A stretch of DNA of 64,000 nt. Source: Branchinecta lynchi (taxonomy: Eukaryota; Arthropoda; Branchiopoda; Anostraca; Branchinectidae). Both the position numbers and the translations under genes were made by a program. Under the pieces are notes generated by a model. The model did not search any database, was not told the DNA's origin, and worked only from the letters and a program-made list of their open reading frames with translations. Of this stretch, positions 56,301 through 64,000 are shown in pieces. The stretch spans positions 15,686,212 to 15,750,211 of the forward strand of contig JAKZAP010000021.1 in the NCBI GenBank assembly GCA_023053575.1, given 5' to 3'. Each line of letters opens with the position of its first letter. Position 1 is the first letter of the stretch.

Positions 56301-58301
56301 TTTCATCGAGATCCGGTCACCCGTTTAAAAGTTATAAATACCTCAAGATTCCGGATTCCCCCTCCCTCCACTCCCCCCACAGTGCCCGAATTCGCTCGGT
56401 TATGTTAATGATGTATCTAGTGTTTGCTAGGTGTCTGCACACCAAGTTTCATCTCGATCCCTCCACTCATAACGTTTCCCAAGATTTCCGGTTGCCCCCT
56501 CCAGCTCCCCCCAAAAGTCACCGGATCCGGTCCGGATGTTAAGTGGGTCGTCTGAGGCATGAGGTCGTTCCAAATATCAAGTTTCATCGAGATCCGGTCA
56601 CCCGTTCAAAAGTTATAAATACCTCAAGATTCCGGATTCCCCCTCCCTCCACTCCCCCGACAGTGCCCGAATCGGCTCGGTCATGTCAATGATGTATCTA
56701 GTTATTGCTAAGTGTCTTCCCACCAAGTTTCATCTCGATCCCTCCACTCATAGCGTTTCCCAAGATTTCCGGTTGCCCCCTCCAGCTCCCCCCAAAAGTC
56801 ACCGGATCCGGTCCGGATTTTAAGTAGGTCGTCTGAGACATGAGGTGTTTCCAAATATCAAGTTCCAACGAGATCCGATCACCCGTTCAAAAGTTATAAA
56901 TACCTCAAGATTCCGGATTCCCCCTCCCTCCACTCCCCCCCCACAGTGCCCGAATCGGCTCGGTTATGTAAATGATGTATCTAGTGTTTGCTAGGTGTCT
57001 TCCCACCAAGTTTCATCTCGATCCCTCCACTCATAGCGTTTCCCAAGATTTCCGGTTGCCCCCTCCAGCTCCCCCCAAAAGTCACCGGATCCGGTTCGGA
57101 TTTTAAGTGGGTCGTCTGAGGCATGAGGTCGTTCCAAATATCAAGTTTCATCGAGATCCGATCACTCGTTCAAAAGTTAAAAATACCTCAAGATTCCGGA
57201 TTCCCCCTCCCTCCACTCCCCCCACGGTGCTCGGATCGGGGAAGTGACTATTTCCAACTTAATCATTTGGGGTCCCTGATATGCCTGCCAAGTTTTATCG
57301 TCCTAGCTTATGTGGAAGTGCCCGAACTAGCAAAACCTGGACAGACCGACAGACCGACAGACCGACGGACGGACAGAAATTGCGATCGCTATATGGCACT
57401 TGGCCGAAGGGCAAGTGCCATAAAAAAAGGTCTAAAACTAAATTGTTGGATTTGTATTAATGAGGAGTGTTGGAGAAGGTGGTTTGGCCTCTGGTTTGTT
57501 CAGTCCTGATTCTCTGATTCTTTGCCCATGGTTATATATTTTTTTTATATTTTGATGGTTATTGAGTCTTCGATCTGACGTGGTAAGTTGCTTTATAATC
57601 TCTTATTGTTTTTCATGTTTTTCTTTCTTCTTGTTGTTCACGCTGTTATGATATAGGCGCGCTCTTAATCTGTTATTGGTTGAATTTTCTTCTCTTCTTT
57701 GTATGTTGCCCGAGCATTTGTTGAGTCCCTCTCTGCCGGGTAACTTCCTGATATTTAGTTATTTTGTTTTGTTGTAAATAATAAAACCTTGAACCTTGAA
57801 CCACACTAATTTCGTGGAATTTTTTTTTTTCGAACAAAATCCATTACAGAAGCATTCCCCGTGTTCTCGCTGTTTTCCTAGGCGGAGTCCGCGTGGAGTG
57901 ACTCACTCTATTCTCGCCGTTCCCTTTCATTCCCCGAGAATCCTCGGGGAATGGCGAGAACACGCCTTTCTTCATTCGACCATGAAAAACAATCAGCGTG
58001 AACAAATAAAATCTCACGTACTCCACTGTGGGAGATTCCGGGGACGGCTTGCCTTAGGCTGCGTTTGACAGCAAACTCACCTGCATTCTCGTCTTAACCA
58101 CATCAATTGGCGTATTGCCAAACACTGACGCTGCTCCAGCGAGAGCACCGAAGGCCCCAACGACCAATTTGGGCACCTCCTTCTTCGAATCTCCCTTTTT
58201 ATACCACTCCTTCATCGTCTCCATTACATAAAAGCGAATAGCCTGGTTTGATCCCTGCTTCATGATGGTAGCAGTGACGCCTTGATATAATCCTCCAATT
58301 C
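52044..58301 (-). CDS. SLC25A1: SLC25A1 mitochondrial citrate carrier, last three coding exons
   Basis: This is a mitochondrial inner-membrane tricarboxylate carrier (SLC25 family) that exchanges citrate for malate and so supplies cytosolic citrate. Three exons join in frame: 58301-58081, 53769-53696 and 52146-52044, encoding the final 132 residues of a family protein of about 310. They cover the end of carrier repeat 2 ([20 protein letters not shown]), repeat 3 with its signature [10 protein letters not shown] (Px[DE]xx[KR]), and the last helix [14 protein letters not shown] ending ...DLIYKF stop. The QGSNQAIRF and [11 protein letters not shown] blocks are diagnostic of the citrate carrier rather than other SLC25 members. 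Introns are 4.3 kb and 1.5 kb. The N-terminal half was not found between 58302 and 64000. It lies about 11.4 kb upstream of the SFSWAP start, same strand, with no sign of co-regulation. Confidence 0.95.
52222..52604. mobile_element. MITE H, inverted copy
   Basis: Starts ttaaaggacctctcttccct and ends aatagtgcgaagggtccttt. Lies 76 nt upstream of the terminal SLC25A1 exon, in its intron. Confidence 0.75.
52719..53078. mobile_element. hAT-like MITE J, inverted-interior copy
   Basis: Ends cagagcaaaataacactgga and cccctagtgttattttgttctg. Flanking TAGTGCAG at 52711-52718 and 53079-53086 with one extra G. The interior is reversed relative to the other copies. Confidence 0.8.
53288..53325. repeat. 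(TA)n microsatellite
   Basis: About 19 TA dinucleotides with one gta interruption, in the SLC25A1 intron. Confidence 0.85.
53696..53769 (-). CDS. SLC25A1: SLC25A1 exon (matrix loop of repeat 3)
   Basis: A 74-nt exon encoding [20 protein letters not shown] and EGAA plus a split Ala. It corresponds to the vertebrate GLEAHKYRNTWDCGLQILKKEG. Acceptor tttcag|GGG, donor GC|gtaagt. Found by reading for the expected continuation of the upstream exon. It lies between repeat fragments. Confidence 0.95.
53770..55790. other. SLC25A1 intron, left half; K fragment and possible solo LTR
   Basis: A MITE K fragment lies at about 53935-54055 and a long G tract at about 54128. The segment about 54559-55060 has tatataaag at 54898 and attattaaacctatactttc before a CA-ending boundary, resembling an LTR promoter and R/U5. 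No second LTR, primer site or coding was confirmed, so this is tentative. Confidence 0.35.
55791..57429 (+). mobile_element. Pearl-like family B copy with about five 281-bp units
   Basis: Left end gagctacgagctcatatggc. Core landmarks (tccactcata) at 55901, 56181, 56462, 56743 and 57026 give spacings of 280, 281, 281 and 283 bp. An ACCGAC/ACGGAC run follows, then hairpin tatggcacttg...caagtgccata at 57392-57421. This is the best-preserved family B copy. Confidence 0.85.
57430..58080 (+). other. SLC25A1 intron near exon; LINE-type 3' tail
   Basis: 57530-57800 ends in aaataataaaaccttgaacc with a repeated cttgaac, a plus-strand LINE tail. A self-complementary ccgagaatcctcgggga lies near 57935. 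No coding. Confidence 0.45.
58081..58301 (-). CDS. SLC25A1: SLC25A1 exon (carrier repeats 2/3)
   Basis: Acceptor tttaag|GA completes a split Gly codon. 73 codons follow: [36 protein letters not shown], then the fifth membrane helix region [18 protein letters not shown] and the carrier signature [10 protein letters not shown]. Donor CAG|gtgagt, phase 0. The residue pattern is close to vertebrate SLC25A1 throughout. Confidence 0.96.
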
Positions 58302-59116
58302 CTTAAAGAATAAAATAATATTTAAATAAATTTAAAGGACTAAAATATTCAGAGGCGTAAGCGACGTCAACGTCAATGACGGAGGAGGACCTTCAGTATA
58401 AAAAGTAACAAATGACCTGAAAAAACTAAACTCTACGGGTTTGAAAATATGAGCTATGAGCTCATAAGATAAGATATATATGGCACTCGCAAGGTTTTCA
58501 TTACGTATTTGGAATAAGGATCAGATCCTATGCGGAACACGAAAAGTTTGGCCAATATATTTTCTCCAATCTGTCCTCAAAATTGCGCACTTTAAGGGGG
58601 CTAGGAATTCTTTTGCAAGCAGTCATAATAGTTCATCTTTACAACCCTACTAATTCGAAGACGGGAAGAGCCTTCGAAAGCTCCGGTTCAGTTCAGTTTT
58701 TATTCATAAAAGTAGTGAACACCCTTTAAATTTAATTTAATTTATTCATCACCCACACAATACATGAAGTAAATATGGTGAAGTAGGAATAAGTAAAGAA
58801 ACACAAAAAAAAGAAGAAATATACACAAAATCAACGAAACAAACGGATAAGACGGTGGTGAGGGGATAGGCGCGCATAAGCCGTACCGGAGAGTTTTCTG
58901 TGCAGTATCTCCAACTTTAAAGTTATATCAGGAACTGAAAATTAAGTTTAACCAAAAGGGGCTGTGATACGACAATATGGCTACCCATCACTTTTCCACT
59001 TAAATAGGCTCGAGTACCCGATGAAAATGCGTTGTTGCTCCGCTATTCACGAATAATCGATTCTCGCATAGTGGAATTTCCCTGTCGGACTTGTGATACC
59101 TCCATGCCCTTGTACA
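58302..59116. other. SLC25A1 upstream intron; LINE-type tail
   Basis: About 58682-58800 (ttcagttcagtttttattca, ttaatttaatttattcatca) looks like the 3' tail of a minus-strand LINE. A partial family B 5' end lies at about 58450-58495. No preceding SLC25A1 exon found. Confidence 0.45.
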
Positions 59117-59215
59117 CAGAGGCGTTACTACCCAAAATGTTGGGGGGGGGGGGGGGGGCAAGGTATTTACCGACTGTCTGGTTATTTTTACCGACTGTTT
59201 TTACGAAAGACTCGA
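59117..59215. mobile_element. Poly-G MITE fragment
   Basis: Left end cagaggcgttactacccaaa, an 18-G tract, then aaggtatttaccgactgtct, related to 45734-46130. Right end missing where repeat C begins. Confidence 0.6.
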
Positions 59216-60370
59216 CTGCTATAAAGTTCAATGGGCGGATCAAGCAATCCTGATCCCACATTATAACCCCTAGAATACAATATTACATGTAATATACCGT
59301 TCCACCGTTTTTTGCTGACTGTCATACTCCGATTTACCAGCTTCGACATATGTAAGCAAAGTTTATTTTTTCTTATCTATTGGTTGTTATTATATACTCC
59401 GGATTATTTGTATTGTCGACAAATATTCATATTAAGGATGTTACATGAGAATCCCTTGTAAGCTCTGGAATCAGCTGCAAGTAGGTCGGTTTTCAATTCA
59501 ATTCATTTATCTGTATCCGCCAAAGTTGGCGAGTAGAAAAAAATATAATAAAATACACACAATCGGTCTACAGACTAATAACTAGACCATATACTTTCAT
59601 AAAAACTCTACGTCCTTTAAAAAACAATTAGCCTACACTATCCTAAATGAAGTCTACCTAACACTTTAACCAAAATACAATCAACGCAACGCATCGGACA
59701 AAGTGTGCTTTATGGAATAAATTTTTTAAATTTTTTTTTTGAAAGAATTGTTATATTTGTACATTTTTGGCAGTGTTGTAAACTTTACATTCATAAAAAA
59801 AAAACTTTTCTTCGTTTCTACAAACAACAGAAAGTTTCACAAGATAACACTAGAGCAATCTGCCAGCTACAGAGACGGTTTATTCTAGATTGATTTCGTA
59901 CATGGCCGAGAGTTTTTGAATTTCCGCACCTTGCAATACCACGAAGAGTCAGTGACAAGCGATAACAAGAAAACGGCTTATTATTGAAGCACTATCTAGT
60001 GGAACCCGATGAAAAATTTGTAGCCTGCGTAGTAGTACGAAAACGTTGCATGTAATACTATGTAATAGCAAAGAATACTATCATTTAAAGTGCCTCAGAC
60101 TGGTCCAATCTTATGTAGTAGTATCCAATAGCATCCTGTCTTGCCATAGTAGCATCCAGTCTTACTAATAGTAGCATATAGTAGTATGCAGTAAGACGGT
60201 AGCCTTGAAGTAGAAGCATGTAGTAGCATCGTTAGTACTGCATGCAACTTTTTCATACTACTTCATAGTACTACTTTGAGATGAATTTTTCATCGGGAAG
60301 TCAGAAATGTAAACGTGTAAAGCATGTTATAAAAATTAAAGCACAGTTAGTGCCCATTGTGCTTTAAGAA
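59215..60370 (+). repeat. Dispersed repeat C, twice-interrupted copy
   Basis: Colinear with 23930-24610 but broken by a LINE-tail-like insertion (about 59490-59750) and by MITE F (60005-60297). Confidence 0.75.
60005..60297. mobile_element. MITE F copy with AA duplication
   Basis: Ends cccgatgaaaaatttgtagc and gaatttttcatcggg, with AA on each side. The empty site ggaagtcagaaatg is seen at about 24536-24549. Confidence 0.85.
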
Positions 60371-60434
60371 GAAATCTACTATTCTTACGAAAAATCGACT
60401 GTTTCCAAAAATAAATCGGCTGCTTTTACGAAAA

Positions 60435-60652
60435 ATCGGTTTTCCTGATGGAGAAACTTCTCGCAGACAACCGTCGACAGCGTGATACACATCAAGGTAG
60501 CAAAAGACGACAAGTGAGAAAATTAGCGTGGTTTTGTTAGAGGGATTAGAATGTACCGTACGAAATTGGGGTCTGCGGGTTTAGAAATATATTGATTGAT
60601 TATGCAAGTAGGTTGCGTTAGTATTATAGGTAAGACAGGTCCTTTAACTGTT
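60435..60652. mobile_element. MITE H, right half
   Basis: Matches 15560-15790 (cttctcgcagacaacc, ggtttagaaatatat, caggtcctttaa). Left half absent. Confidence 0.65.
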
Positions 60653-61122
60653 TATGGCCCGAACATAGAGCCTAACGTAAGGCCTGGCAATGGGTGAAGT
60701 TTCCCCACCCCTTGAAGTTTTCAAAATTTGCACAGGCCTGACATTGACTGAAATTACTGGACACTCCAACCTAGATAAGGCTTAGTGCGTGAGATCAGAA
60801 GACCACTAGCTTGGGAACGGTTGTAAATAATCTGAATGCACTGATAAAGCATACAAATAATAATTTCACGCGACGCTTTTGCAACCGCCAATTTCGTTTA
60901 TCGAGTCGCAAGAATACTCTTGATGACTATCTCTCCTTTCCGATGCAAAATCTCTGGCCTCTCCGGGTATCTATAGCGAAAGAAAGGCAGAAGTGGTGTC
61001 ACAGGCGCTGCCAAAAATCGCGGTGATTGATTGACGCAGGATTCGAGTCGTTGAGTTTGAGTCGTACGGACACGCTTACTCCTTCTTCCTGAGGATCGCT
61101 GGCGTGTGTTGGGCATATAGAG

Positions 61123-61822
61123 CAGTGGTTCCCAACCTTTTCCGTACCGCGTACCCCTAATCAAGGTTCGAAAAGATTGCGTACCCCCTTTTTTAGAACG
61201 TGAAAAAGACGATAATTACTATCATAAATGACAAAGGCATAAATGTGTACAAATATATACATTTTTTTTTATAGTGAGCCTGTTTCTGTGTTTGGTTTTG
61301 ATGTTGCTTTCATCAAGCTGCATCGCCAACTTTTTCGTTAGCTGAATTCGCAACCTGAATGACAATATCACTTGCAATGTCTTCGATTCTTCTTGAAACG
61401 GTATTACTTGACACAGGAACAGATTGTACGGCAGTAAGCTAGCTGTTCTTGAATCAACATTATTTCACTGACTTTCACTACGGCTTATTATCAGAGGAGT
61501 CACGCACGGACTGACAATACTCATCCCCCCAAAAAGGCCGGCCAGAGGATTAAAAAGAAAAGAGTCGGCGCGAAGCGCCACGATTTTTCGTAAAAGCAGT
61601 TAGTTAAAAAAAAAGAACAGTCGGTCAGTAAAAAAACCTTGCCCCTAAGACACACTTTGACTGGTCATGCCTCTGCTGGTATTATTCGGCTTTCGGCAGT
61701 CAAAAATGAGCAAGGCGAGATTTTGAAGCTAAAGACCAAATCAATTTTGGTTCCTTTGCGTACCCCTTGCAAGGGTCTCGCGTACCCCTTGGGGTACGCG
61801 TGCCATCGGTTGGGAACCACTG
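61123..61822. mobile_element. hAT (Charlie-type ends) non-autonomous element
   Basis: Ends CAGTGGTTCCCAACC and GGTTGGGAACCACTG match the well-known hAT-Charlie terminal consensus. Flanks ATATAGAG and ATACAGAG match at 7 of 8. Inside the ends, cgtacccc/ggggtacgcg repeats. A poly-G MITE relic (about 61497-61676) is nested. No transposase. Confidence 0.88.
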
Positions 61823-62456
61823 ATACAGAGTATACCGGGAACTTCGTTTTAACCCAATCACAAGATGGAAACAACCTAACGCGCGGTCTGTTTGGATCAA
61901 GGGAATAGAGGGCTGACAGAGCAATTAATCCAACTCCAACATTAATCCTATTAGGCTGAACTCCAAAGGGGGGAACACAAAAACGGAGAAAAGAGCCAAT
62001 TTAGGAAGAGATGTGCTGCCAGACAGGCACTGTTTCGTTGTCCTTCAGGTCACGTCCAATGCGTGTTTAAAGTACGCAAGCGAAGGGGAGAGAATAGGTG
62101 GTTGTCGGCTGAACCCTCCCATACTTAACAACCAAGGACGGGTTCATGCGCTTTGGATTCGGAATATATTACTATTACGAACCTGAGGCGCTGCAAGTGC
62201 TGCAATCTGAACGAGGTTGGTCGCTTCCCGAATCGAAGTGGGCTGTGATTAGGGATAGCAAGAAAAAAAGGGGGGGGGAAGAAGAAAGACAAAAGATATT
62301 TAGAAAGGTGTTTATATGATTTAAGGCTCTCCGAAGAAACGATCAAATCAACCAGAAAGTAATAACGGTCCGTCTCCGGAGGACTGGGAACTACATTATG
62401 CAGTTCTTGCAGCGTCGCATGATGCTCCCAGTGATTTAGAGAAAATTGTTTATTCT
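61823..62456. other. No gene supported
   Basis: Short frames without domains. A G tract near 62268. Unassigned. Confidence 0.4.
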
Positions 62457-63003
62457 TTAAATAATGACACCAATAATAATAATAATAATAATACAAAGCA
62501 ACAGAAAAGGCTTTCGCCTATAATTAACTCTAATAAGAAATTTTGAGTAGTCGAACTGACCAGAGTTAAAAATCTCATCAACAATGCACTTAAAACTATT
62601 GACCGATTCGGCATTAACCGCATCTTTGGTAAGGCTGTTCCATGGATCAACAATTCTGTTGCCAAAACCCCAATTAAAAAAGTCCTTGTGGAATCTTGAC
62701 TTTGTAAGCTTGTACGCGTGCCCCCGATGATGACCGTTAATGCTGAGTCTTACTAAATCAGTCACTTCAAAATTGTCATAACTTCCATTGATTAATTTGA
62801 ATGTTTCAATCAGGTCTCCTCTAAAAAAATCTGTATGCAATGGAGGGAAGGCACAACTTGGCTAATCTCACTTGGTAGGGGAGATTGCGCAGATCTGGTA
62901 CGAACTTCGTAGCTCTCCGTTGGATTTTTTCATAAGCCTCAATGTCACAATTGTGATATGGCCTCACTGTGGTGTGGCCATATTCAATGATCGGGCGAAC
63001 CAT
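62457..63003 (-). pseudogene. LINE ORF2 C-terminal fragment
   Basis: The minus strand reads MVRPIIEYGHTTVRPYHNCD, EKIQRRATKFVPDLRNLPYQ, LPSIAYR then, after a frameshift near 62830, FRGDLIETFKLINGSYDNFE and IVDPWNSLTKDAV. These are classic C-terminal blocks of CR1/L2-like reverse transcriptase proteins. An (ATT)n tail lies at about 62466-62492. Confidence 0.88.
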
Positions 63004-63138
63004 CGAACCAATGATTTCTCTATAGATGGTGAAGATTTAAATAATGCAGTTAAAAAGCTTAAAAAAACAATCGTCAAAGGATCAAGGCGGAATATTTTCT
63101 AATCATCTTAGATTTTCACCTCCGAGTTTCTTTTTGAT

Positions 63139-63347
63139 ATTTGACGGTGCAAAACGGATAAGTCAGCTACATTTTGTTAGAGCTATATTTCGGCCCTTCT
63201 TGGCAAGGGTCCTCTTCAGGATCAAGCTGTAAAGTGAACCTGTGGAAAAAAAACTAAGATTCTTCCTTAAACATAGCTCTAATCAAATAAATTAAATATA
63301 GCTCTAATAAAAATATAGCTGACTTATCTGTTTTGCACCGTCAAATA
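63139..63347. mobile_element. Foldback E relative
   Basis: Ends atttgacggtgcaaaacgga and tgttttgcaccgtcaaatat are inverted. The interior shares atatttcggcccttcttggc with the other E copies. Confidence 0.8.
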
Positions 63348-63373
63348 TGATTGGCAGTCAGTTTGGGCTGAAG

Positions 63374-63600
63374 CAGAGCAAAATAACACTAGGAAGTAGC
63401 GCCAAGACCTATGCTTTCCATGCTTTGCAAATGGGCTATACTTGTAGCACCGCCCACTACGCTTGCGGCATTTGAAGGGAGCCAAACTTGCGGGTTTGGA
63501 AATTTCTAGTAAAGCAAAGGTGCGGTCTGCACACACCAAGGAAACAATGAAGGCTGTACAATTTTGTTTTCATGTTCAGAATATGAAGTTATCGGAACAA
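63374..63600. mobile_element. hAT-like MITE J, left half
   Basis: Left end cagagcaaaataacactagg and interior as in 25009-25365, breaking off near atgaagttatcggaacaa where the next foldback begins. Confidence 0.75.
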
Positions 63601-64000
63601 GCCTCTACGATGTCTCTACGTAGACACGACACTACGAAGACACGACACTACATCGAAACGAAAAAAGCGTCAGTACATGGACACGTCACTACAGAGACAC
63701 GACGGTACGAAGACCGACACTACATGGACACGACGGTACAAGTACCGACACTACATAGACACGACGTCCATGTACCGACACTACGTAGACACTTTTTGAT
63801 TTTCGACGTAGTGTCGGATTTTGTCCTCATAGTGACGTGTCCACATAGTGTCGTTCGACGTACCGTCGTGTCTACGTAGAGTCGTTCGATGTACCGTCGT
63901 GTCTACTTAGCGTCGTTCGATGTACCATCGTGTCCACGTAGTGTCGATTTTTTTTTGTCCACGTAGTGTCGGGAAATTTGTCCATGTAGCGTCGGATTTT
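63601..64000. repeat. Foldback array of CGACACTAC/GTAGTGTCG units, cut by window edge
   Basis: Left arm units such as gtagacacgacactacg and ggacacgacggtac; after about 63795 the same units appear inverted (cgtagtgtcg, gtaccgtcgtgtctacgtag). At least 8 units per arm, irregularly spaced at roughly 15-35 bp. No coding role is apparent. Confidence 0.85.

Noticed and set aside
63601..64000. Possible CRISPR-like array
   Set aside because: Units are imperfect, irregularly spaced, in both orientations and lie in an animal genome; a foldback element explains them.
58302..64000. Earlier SLC25A1 exons
   Set aside because: I looked for the conserved CPMETIKVKF and repeat 1 blocks on the minus strand and saw none; they probably lie beyond the window.

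Overview
The window is metazoan nuclear DNA, most likely from an invertebrate. It carries two conserved animal genes with GT-AG introns, and almost everything else is interspersed repeats. The species cannot be fixed from this sequence. Two abundant repeat families have the tandem-core plus (ACGG)n plus 3' hairpin layout described for the bivalve 'pearl' elements and related Helitron-like elements (HINEs). That suggests a marine invertebrate but does not prove it.

Both host genes lie on the minus strand, head to tail. The left two thirds (2584-40626) hold 12 consecutive coding exons of the splicing regulator SFSWAP (suppressor-of-white-apricot homologue). They read from an ATG at 40626 through the SWAP N-terminal domain, two SURP modules, a lineage-specific 28-residue triple repeat and the start of the RS domain. 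The C-terminal end lies beyond the left edge. The exon phases are mutually compatible at every junction and give 1046 complete codons plus 2 nt. Coding sequence is about 3.1 kb of about 38 kb. The right third holds the last three coding exons of SLC25A1, the mitochondrial citrate/tricarboxylate carrier (58301 down to 52044, stop TAG). Its earlier exons were not found and presumably lie beyond the right edge or in unread exons.

The introns and the intergenic gap (40.6-52.0 kb) are packed with mobile DNA. I see (1) two 'pearl-like' families, A (core about 137 bp) and B (core about 281 bp), which have inserted into each other in both directions; (2) several hAT-like families recognised by inverted ends and 8-bp target duplications, including one 2.27-kb element that splits a LINE exactly between two copies of GGTACAAC; (3) TA-duplicating and 3-bp-duplicating MITEs; (4) foldback elements, including a roughly 0.95-kb hairpin just upstream of SFSWAP; (5) decayed non-LTR retrotransposon (LINE) pieces, most in sense with the host genes; (6) tRNA-like sequences and minisatellites. 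Nested insertions give a partial relative chronology.

No rRNA gene, CRISPR array, prokaryotic operon or intact virus was seen. The host genes are ordinary. The unusual material is the repeat architecture, especially the hAT-like family carrying GC-rich minisatellites inside its ends, and the reciprocal nesting of the two pearl-like families.
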